NCBI GenBank assembly: GCA_019722365.1
Contig: JADFUC010000750.1
Span: 1,612,001 to 1,676,000, forward strand
Reading direction: 5' to 3'
Source of the DNA: Lithospermum erythrorhizon
Taxonomy: Eukaryota > Streptophyta > Magnoliopsida > Boraginales > Boraginaceae
DNA: 64,000 nucleotides
Made by a program: the position numbers and the translations under genes. The first letter of the stretch is position 1. Each line of letters opens with the position of its first letter. Below the pieces are notes generated by a model. That model made no database searches, was not told the DNA's origin, and saw only the letters and a program-made list of their open reading frames with translations. This document shows positions 12,301 through 25,877 of this stretch, piece by piece.

Positions 12301-12349
12301 TGGATCTGAAACTGATATAGCACCAGTTACTATCAAGTCAAAATGCTAA
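9313..12349 (+). CDS. Receptor-like cytoplasmic kinase, RLCK-VII / PBL21-PBL22 type
   Basis: Six coding exons read in frame: 9313-9385, 9531-9566, 9650-9837, 10021-10210, 11213-11604, 12089-12349, giving 379 residues. The kinase domain shows the glycine loop ([11 protein letters not shown]), VAVKQL with the ATP-binding lysine, [13 protein letters not shown] as catalytic loop (YRD in place of HRD, normal in this family), SDFGLAKLG, then activation-segment Thr/Ser and CAPEYAMSG. All catalytic residues are present, so activity is expected. The N-terminus MSCCFC lacks Gly2 for myristoylation but has a Cys cluster suited to S-acylation, so it is likely membrane-anchored. PBL kinases relay signals from surface receptors, and the [14 protein letters not shown] lead-in is typical. 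The 9837/9838 junction uses a GC donor (GCAAGT), the only choice that keeps both the frame and the conserved boundary before VAVK. Closest family by eye: Arabidopsis PBL21/PBL22. Confidence 0.9.
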
Positions 12350-12769
12350 GCTTGATTGAAAATACAAGAAAGGGGATATTATTCTATATGGTTGCATTCA
12401 TAGCTCATAGAGAGGCAGAGGATATCATTTTAGTGGAAACATGAGTAGAGCAAAGCGATCATCATCTCGTCCAATGGAACATGAGCTACCAGGACTTAAT
12501 TGTATGAATTTCACGATGTGTTTCCCATTCTCTCGCAGCACACAGAAGGAAGTCTACCATGAGTTTCCATGTCCTGGTGCTGTTAGTCAATTAAAGGATT
12601 ATTCAGTAAGTTGCTTCAAGTATAGTTAATGTAAATGTGTCACTATTGAACCTAATCTCTGGCCTGCTATCTCAGGTCAGTGTTTATGATTCCTTGATTT
12701 ATTTCTATTGTACATATAATGAATTCTACTACATTTGTTTACATTAACAGACATTATATTTACATGATT
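12350..12769 (+). other. 3' flank of the kinase gene
   Basis: Probable 3' UTR and downstream spacer. A 62-codon frame at 12441-12629 (rich in Pro, Ser, Cys) matches no family I recognise and is probably chance. The left copy of the SINE target duplication is at 12755-12769. Confidence 0.4.
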
Positions 12770-12880
12770 CTTTTTTTCTTTTCAGAGGGAGAATATTTTA
12801 TAAGACCCCTCTGTGAATCGAATCCAAACCTTTCATATAGAGGCTTAGGTGATAACCATTAGGCTAGAAGCCTTGATTAC
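12770..12880 (-). mobile_element. tRNA-derived SINE with perfect 15-bp target-site duplication
   Basis: On the minus strand the element starts near 12880 and has an RNA polymerase III A box (TAGCCTAATGG) and, about 40 nt on, a B box (GGATTCGATTC). It ends in an A-rich tail (GAAAAGAAAAAAAG) near 12770. Both sides carry the identical 15-mer TATATTTACATGATT (12755-12769 and 12881-12895), the hallmark of LINE-mediated retroposition. The 111-bp length and head/tail order fit plant tRNA-SINEs. The tRNA-like part would not fold as a functional tRNA, so it is not a tRNA gene. Confidence 0.85.
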
Positions 12881-13449
12881 TATATTTACATGATTTTTTT
12901 TTAACCTTAAGATGACAAGCCACTTTCCTGGCAAAAGCCCACTAGAGCTATAAGCCCAAATATTATCATCAATGCCTTATTCAGGCTATTCTTATTAACA
13001 TACTCTGGTAGTCTGGTGTAATTGGTAAATGGTCCATTACAAATCAAATATTTTGTAGCATTATGCTGCACAATTAGTCCTATAATTCAACAAATTATTT
13101 TTAAAAACATGATTGGATGGTCATGGTATGCACCAATTGGTGACACATGAAATATTTACACATTTATAATTTGTTTAATATATTTTTAATTTGAAGTGAT
13201 CAATCACTTACAAGTATATATACTATGTTCATTATGTGTTACGTAAATGATGTAATATCAAGATTTTAGAAATGTCCCAACAAAATAGTTTCGTGACGTA
13301 CATGTTATTAGGATTAATGATTTAACATAAAAGTTAAATGGCGAGATGGAAAGAAATGAACATTTTTTAAACATGAATGATAAATGATGAGATATTTTGA
13401 AGGGTTAATGGCGGGTAACTATCACTGAACTTTGAATTCATATACTTTA

Positions 13450-13930
13450 TTAGAGTGTCAGAATGGGTAAGGACGAGATCGGGAGATCTGGTCAGATCTA
13501 TCTCCGTGACGGGCGCTTCGCGAGAGTGGCAGATTATAATTGTGCGTTAAGCACAGGCCGATCCGAATGGGCCTATTATATGAGGTTCAAGTTTATTAGG
13601 GTTAAGAGTTTAGTAGTTGGATTTGGTTTGACGAGGTCTATCACGCGTTGATAAAGATGAATAAATTTTTACGAAGATCACAGAAGATTTTTTTAATCAT
13701 AATTTTAGCAGTTTTCAATGGTCTTATTTACTTGAGGATTTAGGCATTCGCATGTTAGAGTGATATAGAAACGTGGAAGTGTTAAGTGTCCAGAGATGGA
13801 GTAAGGAGATCACAAAGTCGATCTATGCTCAGCGACGGGCGCTCCGCAGACCTAGATTGCGAGTATGCGTTAAGCGCTGAGAACTAAATCGAATGAGCCT
13901 ATTATATTATATTAAAGATTTATTAGGGCA
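13450..13930. repeat. Diverged direct repeat pair
   Basis: About 150 bp at 13450-13602 recurs at 13781-13930. Shared blocks include GACGGGCGCT.CGC, TGCGTTAAGC, GAATG.GCCTATTATAT and TTTATTAGGG. The unit is less AT-rich than its surroundings. The short frame from 13463 is a by-product of this unit and has no family match. The origin is unknown; a partial LTR or a tandem-duplicated MITE are options. Confidence 0.6.
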
Positions 13931-16189
13931 TATTCTATTTATATCTGATCATTATCAATAAACTTCTCCGTTTATATTCCCTCATGGGAGTACATAGGCT
14001 ACGGACACCAACATTCATTTCATCACTCATTATATTCTGAAGTCGGTGATCTAATGGGCAAGGTAATTAATGATCGGAGATAAAATTTGTCAATTGTTGG
14101 AGGTTGGGTGATTGAAATAAGAGATTTTAAATATTGGGTGATGAAATGGTGAATGGGTCCAAAATTGAGTGATTGTTACTGTCATTAGCCTTATTTTAAA
14201 ATATGATATATTAGATAAATTATTTAAGCATGACAAAATAAATTTATTTTCTAAAGCGTCGAAGTCCATTAATGAACGCATGAATAATGATTTGGAGTAA
14301 TATAATTAGATGCTTCATGCGGCATAAAGGTTACAGAATTTTGCTTTCAAATTACGCCTCCTTATAATCACTTGATTATGATTTATCAGAATGCGCAGTC
14401 ATTTAAAGGTTTAACGTATGATGAAAAATCTGGACATCTCAATATTTTGATCTCAAATTATGAGGTTGACTTCATTTTAAAATTCGAAATCCGAACGTCT
14501 AAAGCGTTCACTTGATATCCTAATGAAAGATATTTTGGTTCGAAACGAGTTTGATTTCAATTTTAATTCAAAATTTTAGATTTAATAGATCGATTATGTG
14601 CGACATATTATTAATTTTGAAGTTATGGATCCGACTATGTGTATGACTATAAACCAACTTTCTTTGTGTAACTTCTTAGTTTATATTAAAAAAAATTCTT
14701 TTACATGCAATTAATATTATTGTGCAAGTGAAAATTCTTTATTAATATGTTATGTAACGAGAGATCAAATGGTATAAAAGATTTGGATCGAAAAAGCGTA
14801 GCAAAACTGAAATAAAATCTATATAGTAGACACCAAAGATTAGGGGGTATTTTCTTAGGTTATTCCATAAGAGAGCAGCGTGCTCCTATAATTGCACGTC
14901 TCTAAAGTATGGAATACAATAATAGAGAAGCTGTATGTAAACAGTTGATTAGTGGAATGAAAGGATTAAGAATATAATAATGGCTCAAATCTCCATGGGA
15001 GTTTCTTAATCATTGCATACACATACTCGATCAAACTTTGTTATAAGATGCGCACACTTTATATATAGTTTGATTAATATATAGACTACTAAGAGAATAT
15101 TTTCTTCTCGTACCTATTTTAATTGACTGCCTTTTGAAAGATTGTCATAGATACTCGAATAATCAGCAGCCTGGAACCTGGAGTATGGTTTCAGGGATTG
15201 CAGGAGGAGCCTCTCATTATTCCAACACAACAAATACTATTTACTTTTATATAGATAAAACTTTTCTTGGCGTTTTTGAAGTTAGGCGGATTAAAATCGG
15301 CACTAATAAAAGGGTATAATTATATTTTGGAATTTTAATTAAACTAAAAGACTACAAATATAAATCATATAATATAGGATTCTACATGCAAATAGAATTA
15401 TTTTATTGTAGAGACTCTATTACAAATTGTATATGATATGAAATTATAAGACTCTACTTAATAAAATTATTAAGTTTGATATAAAATTAACACATTATTT
15501 TTACTTGAATAATCAAAAATATTATGTTAAGAATAATTATGGGTTAAAATATTGAATATTTTCTTTAAAATTATACTTGTATATAAAAATAATTGAGTTT
15601 ATAATTAAAAATTTAATAATCAAAGTTAGGAATTTTCAATTTTTTGTTTGAAAGATGTAGATTTGTTCTTATTGAAATTTGTAGCTAAATAATTCACAAG
15701 TAGTAATTAAAATAAATTATTGGAAAGTAAGAAGTATAAGTTATTAAAGTCATTATTCACAAGATTTAATATGGAAAGCGAAGCACTCGTATTGTTTTAT
15801 ATTAATACGGAGTATTACATAATATACGATGAAAAATATTTAAAGTATTAATATATTTAACTTAATTTACTAAAAATAACATAATTTGTTATTCAAATCA
15901 ATGTTATGTGTATAAATTAAGATGACAAAGAAATTTAATTTATTCATTAAATTAATCCAATACAATCTTTCTCGATGGATAAAGTATTCAAATTATGTAT
16001 GAATAGCGTAATAATTTCCTACTGACAAATTGATGTTTTAATTTTGAACTCAAATACTTTATAAAATTTTGATATATATTATTATGAAATATGTATATCG
16101 ACATATAATGACCTTTCAACTTACTTTGAGTGGTAATATGATAATTTTGATTCAAACCCAAAGTTGTATAGCAATTATTAAGGCCAATA
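13931..16189. other. AT-rich intergenic DNA
   Basis: No gene, element ends or RNA gene recognised. Very AT-rich with many in-frame stops on both strands. It contains one isolated TACGGAGTA motif at 15806-15814. Confidence 0.4.
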
Positions 16190-16960
16190 AAATTTATTAA
16201 TTTTGACTATTGAAAAAATCTATAGCCATGAAGGTAATAAGTATATAGTAATCATCGTTATCAATTTTTGTTGGTGGAGTTTTTAAATGAAATTGTTACT
16301 ATTGAAAAATAAAATTGAGCGATCTTTTAGAAGGCAGCGACATATTTAGTAGTTATATATAAATTTTTGAATTTTAGTTGTTGAGTTTTAAATAATTTTA
16401 GATTGAAAAAAGAAAATCCATGAATGTTTTTAGAGAGGAGAGGAGTAGTATACGTCTTCATAATTTTTAGTTTTGTCGATTGAGTTTTCAATAATTTTGA
16501 CTATTGACCAAGAAAATTGAGCACGATCTTTTTAAATTTGGATGTGAAATTTAGTATTTACAAATTTTAAATTTTGGTTGTTAACTTTTAAATAATTTTA
16601 ACTATTTAAAAAGAAAATCAATTAACCTTTTAGATATGGAGGTACTATGATGTTTTCAAAAATTTTAAGTTTTGTTGGTTGAGCTTTAAAAAAATTTGAC
16701 TATTGAAAAAAATTGAACGCTCTTTTAAAGATGGATTTTGTATGTAGTATTCATAATTTAGTGGTTAAATTCTTAATAATTTTGATTATTAAAGAAGAAA
16801 CCGAACAACCTTTTAGAGATGAAGGTAGTATATAATATTCATAATTTTGAAATTTTTTTGGTTGAGATTTAAATAATTTTAATTATTGAAAAAGAAAATT
16901 TATGAATCTTTTAGAGATAGATTTAATATGTAGTATTCATAACTTTTATATTTAAATGAA
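16190..16960. repeat. Degenerate tandem array, about 8 units of roughly 95-105 bp
   Basis: A unit of the form [TTGTTGAGTTTTAAATAATT][TTGACTATTGAAAAAGAAAA]..CTTTTAGAGATGGAGGTAGTAT..ATTCATAATTTT recurs with its GATGGAGG-like landmark near 16228, 16330, 16433, 16535, 16633, 16727, 16817 and 16911. Units are diverged by substitutions and small indels. The AATTTTGACTATTGAAA..GATGGAGGTAGT part resembles the right end of the Stowaway-like MITE at 26302-26530, which suggests amplification of a MITE end with flank. Confidence 0.7.
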
Positions 16961-19900
16961 TTTAAAAATTATATTGGTTATTTGAATTCGTTACTCAAAT
17001 ATATAATGAGTAGATTAATTTACTTAGATGATCATAATTAACTAATAAATATACAATAATGTATTAGGCAGTGAATATATATAAATGTCTTAGATAATCA
17101 TAATTGTCTTAGTATTTTTATACGAAATAGAAGAATTTGTATCTGGAAAAAAATCATATCATGATTGCATGCATCAATATACTTCTTTAAATAATTTTTA
17201 AAAATTATAACAACAATCAATTGTACATGAAATTTATAAAAAGGTCAATAATAAAAAGTGAGAAACTTTGAAAGATGTTTAAGTAATGGAGGTATTACCA
17301 CGTAATGCAAAGAAATCACAAATCTTTTAATTACTATTTATAATTAGCAGAGAATATAAGATAAAATATATGCATATAATTTTTTTCATCATCTTATTAG
17401 TTTATTATTGTTATTATTTTCAAATCATGAGATTCGATTTTAAACTCGAAGAGCGTGTTTGAACTCTTAAGAAAAGAATTTAGATTCACAGTAGCGATTC
17501 TGCGTTGTGAAGCATCTGAGGTGACTTTTTTATTGACCGAGATAATGATCTTTGAATTTTATCTCGATATAAATATAAATTTTGCTTATTATGATATTTG
17601 CTACTAATAAATATGAAATAATAATTACAAATAGTAACATGACTTGATGTATCACGATTTTATTTTGTTTTCAAAACTTTATGCTATTTTTTAAATTATT
17701 ATTATTATTATATTTACTTTATTATAATAATTTAATTATATTTTATACATATTTCATCTTGTATATTTTTATAAAACTATTAATAGGTATACCTTTAAAC
17801 TAGGAGTTTATTCATTTTTATTAAATTAAATAATTCGAGATAATATCAATTTATTACACATAAAAGTTTTCATATTATATTATGCTAATATATGTATAAT
17901 TTAAGCAAACTCTTTTATTTTTAATTTTGTATTTCAAACAAGACGAGATACTCAATTAGTTATATAAACAAGGTAAATATGTATTATAAGTTTTACATTA
18001 TTGAATTTTTATTAGATATCATATTAATTTATATTGTTTCTTTATTTTACCCATATATTGAATATTACGAGAGAAATATAACAAGAGAGTAAATTGAAAA
18101 TAATAAGGGAGAACTACTCAAATCAAAACTATCAAAAGCGTTAACAATACATAAAAAATACCAGACATAATAGATAAAACTAAAGAATTCACATTTGGAG
18201 ACATAATTGATAAGACTGAAGCTTTGACAAATATAATATTATTATGAAAACTTAAACTCCACATTTATCTTTGAGCGAGTTCATAATTAATTCTCGATGA
18301 AACAGTGACATTATTATTTACTTTTAACTATACATAATAGTTCTTAATTTAGGCAATAAAATTGTTAGAAAATATATCAAAAGATTAACATTGGCTTGCT
18401 TGATATTTTTTTAGTTTAGACAAACTATTACTTTGAAATCATTATGAGTGAATAACTATAGATAATAAAAAAATAGGGTATGCAACAAGAAAAAGATGTA
18501 TCGATCAACAAATAATAAAAATAATGTAAACAATCTGATAAAGAAATAGGAAGTAAATTCAATCTTGACAAGGATGATGATGCGTTGAAGATATCAACTT
18601 TAATTAAAAATAAAAAGATAAAAGATGGATAAATTTTGACGATTTAAGAATGAGAATTGAATTTTTAGATAATAAAGTTTTAAAATATGTAGAGAATATT
18701 TTGGAGTTTTTACGATTTCATATAGTATTAGGAATTTAGTAGCCGAAGATTATATACCGTTTTGTGGTCGGCTTTGGAATTACTTGTTTTTTATAATATA
18801 GTATATACGTATGTTGGGCGTTATTATAATTCGTGATCTCAGCCAGCTCGTAGGATCTGATCTTATAAAGTAGGGAGACACGAAAGGAATAAGAGATGGA
18901 AGCGATGCTTGCGTGAAAATTATTTACTCTTTTAAAATATATAAAGTATATTGTCTGATGAAAATTTTATTTTTTACTATAATTTTATGCTACCTTTTAT
19001 AATTATAACAATTAAATCGCATGTAACAAAGCTACGTAATTTTATGTTACCTTTTATAATTATAACAATAAAATCACGTGCTAACAAAATTCACTACATT
19101 ACAATCTTGCGTCCCTTATTATAAGTATGTAACTTGGACTTTTTATAAATATATCAAACTAATAGGGAATTTTTTTTTCATAAATATCGATCAAGACTAA
19201 TGTGACAAAAGTGACAAAAGTGGTCGACCAGAGAGTTTAGATTTTTGGATGTTCGGAAATTGTAAAATAATATTTTCTTCGTTTTTAAAATATTGTCGAA
19301 TTTTAACTGTCAATTTTGAATTTTAATACGAAGTAGCTGACATTTTATATTTAAACATTTTTATGTGTTCTATATGGAGTAATAATTTATGAAAAAGTAC
19401 TCCGTATTAACGTGGTCCATAGTTTTGAATCAACCTACTTGTAATAAGGTTAAGTACAATTATTTGATGGACCTTACCATTTAATACTCCATTAATTAAT
19501 TATATCATTAAGAAGGCCAGAGCGTACCTTTTCATTCTTTCAAGCAGCCCCTTGAAATGGAGGAGAATAAATGGTTACTCCATTTAATCTAAAACAATTG
19601 ATTTTCTCACATATCGAGATAAATCTTTAATATTTAATTACTCTTTAATTATATCACTAAAAATAAAAAATTAATATTAGCAAGTATTTTAAAAGACGAA
19701 GATAAAATTATATAAATTTTATATTTTTTAAAATAATGAATAATTAATAATTAACAGTCAAAATTTAATTTTAAAAAAGTTAAACGTCAATTATTTTAAA
19801 TTGGAGTGAGTACCATTTTTAAACTTCTAACCTCGATGGAAGAGGCATTTTGACAATTGACACTTGACAGTACTATAATAAATTCAAGAATCAATATATT

Positions 19901-22900
19901 TGACCAACACTTGAAAGAGATGAATGATAAAGAAGACAATATTACGAGCCATAAAACTATAATTAATTTAAGTGGCTTAATTTCTATTGTCTCTATACGA
20001 TACTTTGTTTCAAATAGCTCTCTTAATTAATGAATTACATCACAAACTATTTAAATTGTCCTTTAATACTATGATTGACACAATAACTAAAAATTAAAAT
20101 ACATGAATGTTTGATGCAAGGAACTATTTTATCAACATGTTTAGAAGGATCAAAACCGTGACATGTTTTAAATGTTAAGCACCAATTTAGTGCTTTTCGT
20201 TATATTTTTTAGTTAAATCGAAACAAAGTGCGTGTTGGCGTGTGTGACATTAAAACAATTGTATTTTTAATATTCGTACACGGCGCAACTGAAATCTTAT
20301 GAAAAGATTTTGCATTTTTTAAAGAAAGCAGCTTTCGATGATGATCTAGTTTATTTTAGTGTCACATGTCCAACAAATTGTAAGTGGAGGTAAGTGATTT
20401 AGCGAAAGAAATATATAGCGGAAATCTGGAATTGGAGTTTAACGTTTAAAATATAAGTGATAAAAATAAATCATTTGAAATATAAGTTATGGAAATATTC
20501 ATACCTCAAACATAAGTAATGATTCATGACTTTTGCGCCCTAATTTTAAACCCAAATAAAGAGATATTATGTAACATATTAAATTGACTAAAATAAGTAT
20601 ATGGTCAAAATTACATTTCCAAGGAACTGTACTGTGCATGCATGTCGATCTAATAATTGTCACCTTAATAACTAGTTTGAATTTCTGAACATGTTCTAAT
20701 TCCTCTCAACCACACAACAAATTTCTTGCAGGTAGAGCCCCGCCTAATAGTTATATTAATGCATTGATTGTTGTACATATGGACTATAGTTGTGTGCTTT
20801 AATTATTGAGATTCTAATTTGCTACTATTGTTCATCATAGTTTGCTTAATTTTTTCCTTAATAAAAAAATGACGAATACTAATCCAACTTTAATTTTACT
20901 AGATTCAAGTGACTATATATGGTGCGTGCCTTGGCTTTAATAGTTGAATATACTACATTAGAGAAATTTGGAATTAAAAGAATTAGATAATCCCTTATTA
21001 ACTTATATCATCATCAATTGATTTTTTTTTAAAAATAAAATTGTGAGAATCGTTATAGTTCCTCTCGATCCCTATTAAGTTCCGTCGCAAACTATCGATC
21101 AACTCGAGAATGGAATTGAAGAGACTATAGATGAAGAAAAAAAGAGAGAATGGAAGATGTAGTTGGGGATTTGTGATGAGAGACCATTTTGCCATCTTTA
21201 TAGTTCCTCATGAGTTGATGATCATCAAACCATTTTGCCATCTTTCTCAACAGGATTCGACAATGAGAGACCATAGACGATGAACAAAGGTGGCTAAAAG
21301 TAGACAGAGTAATCAAATGATTTGATGAACATGATTATTGCTACTCATTTCACGTTATCATATCATCACACTTTGGGCCACGCCTATAGATCATGTAAAA
21401 TTCCTCATGCTATCTATTTGCTAAAACAGCAACATGTTTATATATAAACCTCAACCCTCCTTGGCTTTATTTTCCATCTACCCTCCTTTTTGCTGTTTTC
21501 TCAATTGTTAAAGCTCAAAATTTCAATTTCCATGTGAAATTTTGACATAGACTCAGTCAGTCCACATGGTGGCACCTTTAATGTATCTTTTTAATATATA
21601 CTATGTGAAAATGCACATGTTTTAATAGTTCTCCTTATCGACATTGCAGGTTTTATACGTGATATTAAAAAACGATCTGCTGAATGTCACATGTCCAACA
21701 CATGCCTCGTGGAAATGCGACGAATCTAAAATATAATGAAAGATCAATCGTAAGTAACATTTAAAACATGTGTTGGGATGCAAGGGGGATCCTTCCCAAA
21801 CATAACTGATGAAATGGTTACATACCAAATATAGTGATTTATCTATGCTCTTTATCCTAAAAATTAATTGAAGGCTACTACATGCACCTCGGTCTAACAA
21901 AACTATTTCAGGCACCCGAACTATTCAATATTTCAAATAAAAGACTGAATCCATTTTGGCACCGAACTTTCAAATCGTGGCACCTATACTTTCGGAGCCA
22001 AAATCACTTTAAAAGGGCGCTTGAGAAAAAAGATCCAAATAACTCACCTACCTCTAACTAACCCAAGTAACCACACATAATTTTTAACCCACTCACCACA
22101 AACACATCTTCTTTAACATCACACCCTACCCTCACCCCTTACCCCATTTCCACCCAATACTACTTCTTCCCTAACAGCACACCCCGTTTTCCCGGATATA
22201 CTGGTCATTAAACTTATCAAGACGATGTACAATACTTTATTAACTCTTGACATTGCTAGATTAAAAAATACTGCAAATATGAACTATTGAAATGAAAGGA
22301 TGAGAAAGCAGCTCAGTTGTTATAAAACCGACATATGCAATTGTAGGTGAACTTAAATTTACAACAAAAAGTCGAGAGTAAAGCACAACAAATACAAATC
22401 CACCAAATTTTCAACCTGATCAAGTGCTACTTCTTCAATCATCTTCAATGAATAAGGGGTCTGTAATTCTTTTCCAACTGGCATCGATACTAAGATGTTC
22501 GAACTGCATTTCGAAATGATAATTAAAAAAAAGCTACACAGCATTATCGTAATGTCTACAAATGCAAAGAAACCAAAAATGATTTATTCCAGTTGTCACA
22601 AATTCAGGAATCTGGACTATGCACAAAGAAATTGTTGAGCTAGAATTAATTAAAATTAAATGGGTGGTTAAGAATTACGCATATTAGCCAGTTTTGAAGC
22701 ATGAAAAGTATCCTGGGACAGTTGTTGCCTAAATCGTTCTTTTAAAATTGATTTTGTCTTCGAAAGATAAGTGCCACACGATTTTCAAAGCCTGCACAAA
22801 ATAGAGTCCGCGATTTATTTGAAAGATTGAATGTTAAGGCATTCTATTCAACGATTTCGTTGGCTTGTTGCCCGGAAAATTTAGCCTTAGTTGAAGTACA

Positions 22901-25685
22901 TATTACATATTAATTTCAAATATTAAAATGCGTCTGGCGGCAGATTTTAATCTAATAAATTAAATGGATATGATATGTATTATTGCTTCAAAGATTATTA
23001 ATTCGTTATACTCGTATAAATGATACCGAAATGTTTTCAGTATGAAAGTGGAAGTGTATTTTTGCACTCTTCAGTATGAAATGTATAAATGATACCGAAA
23101 TGGATGCTGCAGGCCCAGACGCGTGAGACACTGGTTCAATTTTGTTTTTTTTTATTTCCGCGTGGGACCCACTTTGGGGGTGTCAAATTTTTTTGGTCGG
23201 GATCAAATATTGATTCCGGTTCTAATGTTGTTAAATTTCGTACCAATTTGATCCTCTGGGTTGTATTAAACGACCATCTGACACTCTATTTCGATTCCTC
23301 GCTGTAGATTGCTGGCCTTTTATAAATCCGAATTCACTAGCATATACTCCTATATACTACCTTATTTTTGAAAAACATGATTTATTTTTTAATTATCGTA
23401 CCATTGTTTAATTTATAATCTTAATTATTGACATATAACTTCGATTTTAAATCAAAATGATTGCAACAATAATAAAATCTATTGAAATATTGTAGTATTT
23501 AATATAAATTTTATTAAATATATTATTCAATACATGCAAATATATTTTCATTCAAATTTTGTAAATCAGTCACTAAAATATAAAATTAGAAGATGCTTGT
23601 GAAATGAGGTAGTAGTATTATTGGTAGATCATACACCCGTTATTAAAGTTGACGCTGACCGTATATTATGTTTTGCAAACAATTTATACTAAAGGAAATT
23701 AATTTAAAGTAGTCCTGGAAGTTGACAAAATACCAAAAAAGGAAATATCGTATTGAAGATGGAACTCTATATATGAAGGTCAAATATATTTAAGTTAAAA
23801 ATGTATAATATATATTCTTGTACATTTTGTGTCTTGTTTTGATCTTTTTCATTTCTTAAAAATATATACTTCTATATATGAATGTATGTAGAACATAGAT
23901 TCATATATAGATTATTGTTTTAGATAATCGGTCAACTATTTTTGTGGAAAAATATTCTCAATTAAATATTCACTATTTTTTATCAATGAGATTAGGATTG
24001 AAAGAGTACTATTTATAAAAATGCAGGCACATGTGTTATGCATACTCGTTCTTTTGGTTTCAGTCATCCAATAATAATGAAACAGGTTAGCGGATGATTA
24101 ATAAATAATAATGGCTGATATATATTAAAACATTGATCTGGAGATCTTGACAACCCATTAATATTTAATGGCATTATTCATATACCTTATGATCGTTTCT
24201 ATTCTCAACTACTTCTTCAATATTCTCCAATTACTTATTGAGTTGATGAATTATATAGCGCAATAAAAAAGGGCAATATCAAGCTTGAACTAATCAAACA
24301 CTAGCAGGTGTTTTCGACGATGAATACACCATTGAAGATGAAATAAAACTATGAACATGCAACCAGTGGAGGAATTTGGGATTCTGAGAACAGTCGTCTC
24401 CTTAAATTTTTTAAAACATAATTTTTTACTATTAAAACATATATAATATAATTTTATCATTTACTGAATAAAAAAATTAAGTTTTCTGCCATTTCAAATT
24501 TATATATTTTTCTTCATTTATTTCATATTAATTTATTTATTTTGTTTATATAAAATTTTTGATTCCGATATAGCATGTATCAGAACAAATGTTTATTACG
24601 GTAATTTGAGGTAACTATCATTTGTCACCATGAAAGCAAATCAGTTATTGCCTGTAAGAAAAACAAAAATAAGTTGTATGTCATGTCATGAAATACTGTA
24701 ATTTATGATGAAATAGTATAAAATAACTGTTCCGTGTGAATACAAGACATACCTTATTATATAGTCCAAGCCACTTACTATTTGTTGTTTTAGTCAAAGA
24801 GAAGCTTCTTTTTATTACCAAAATACCCTCACTTACCACGCCTCTCAACAATAAAGAGTGACTATCATTCTCTTCCAATCATTATCATTTTTATTCAAAT
24901 CACTAAATGGGAATGTCTACCCAGTATGGACCGAAAGCAGAATCTCATCTTGTCCACCAACATATTACGTATTGAGGAGTAGGAGCTTACCAAACTACTT
25001 AAACAGATTTCATAAATTAACTACTCTTTATTACTATTCATTTACCCCCCAAAATGAACCTAAGTGGGTGCCTTGCTATTTTCTTTATCCAATTTGTGTA
25101 TATCGTGGCTATCAATGAACGAAATAACATGTTAATTAATATGCTACATACTTTCTTGCTTTTACTGTCAGTTTTAATAAAAAAAAAAATCGCTTTTTTA
25201 ATATCGTTTACATTTTTAATATATTTTTCGACTATTTCTTTCTTTTATTAACAACCAACCATATTGTCTTCACACTGATTATCATTTTATATTTTCAATG
25301 TATGGATCTTATTTTTTAATTTTCTCCTTAATCTACGCTAAAACGATTTAAAACGATAACTAAAAAACGCCGAATCATATGATAGAAAGTGTCACGAGGT
25401 ATAATGAATGTCTAATATTTGACTAAGATAGTGAATTATGACAATGAATCGTTACATTTTCTATCACATATTATGTTATACTCTCTTAATATTATAACAC
25501 ATGTTTCGTTTATAATTATAAACTAATTTTTTAATAGTGAATTATTCCATAAATGTAAGAGATGATTCAAACTCGTCAAATTAAAAGTAGAATTTAACGG
25601 TAACAGAGTAGCTTATATATTAACAACACCAACTATTAAGGTGGGACAATATCCTCTAGTTTGGACTTGAAGTTTGAGAAGAGAG
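16961..25685. other. Long AT-rich intergenic region with no recognised gene
   Basis: About 8.7 kb with scattered frames below 100 codons, none resembling a protein family. It includes the short tandem repeat at 18981-19095, a direct repeat of TATAAATGATACCGAAATG at about 23016 and 23084, and a C-rich stretch near 22080-22190. A TGTCACATGTCCAACA motif occurs near 20360 and 21685, and a diverged inverted relative lies near 20235; this hints at decayed elements. I found no convincing coding remnants. Confidence 0.4.
18981..19095. repeat. Two-unit tandem repeat, 57 bp
   Basis: TAATTTTATG.TACC followed by TTTTATAATTATAACAA..AAATC.C occurs at about 18981-19037 and immediately again at 19038-19095, with about 85 percent identity by eye. 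Confidence 0.7.
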
Positions 25686-25692
25686 TATAAAT
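25686..25692 (+). promoter_or_regulatory. Candidate TATA box of the NPC1-like gene
   Basis: TATAAAT lies 186 bp upstream of the proposed ATG at 25878, in a spacing that would give a 5' UTR of about 150-160 nt. No other TATA of this quality is nearer. Motif match only. Confidence 0.4.
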
Positions 25693-25877
25693 CTGTATAT
25701 GATAATCTAAGCATCCAGTAGTACACACACATTGATTTGCAGTTCTCATTCTCCACCTTCACTCACTCATTCACACTCTTGTCATAAAAAAAACATCATC
25801 GTTTCTGTCTATTTTGTCCCATATATTTGTCCACTTTGAGGTTTGTACCTCGGACAAATAATAATATCGAGAAGAGA

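Noticed and set aside
12441..12629. 62-codon frame after the kinase stop
   Set aside because: No motif or homology I recognise; lies in the expected 3' UTR.
12770..12880. tRNA gene
   Set aside because: A and B boxes are present but the sequence does not form a cloverleaf, has an A-rich tail and target duplications; a SINE explains it better.
16190..16960. CRISPR-like array
   Set aside because: Periodic, but units are degenerate along their whole length with no invariant repeat and unique spacers; this is a eukaryotic minisatellite.
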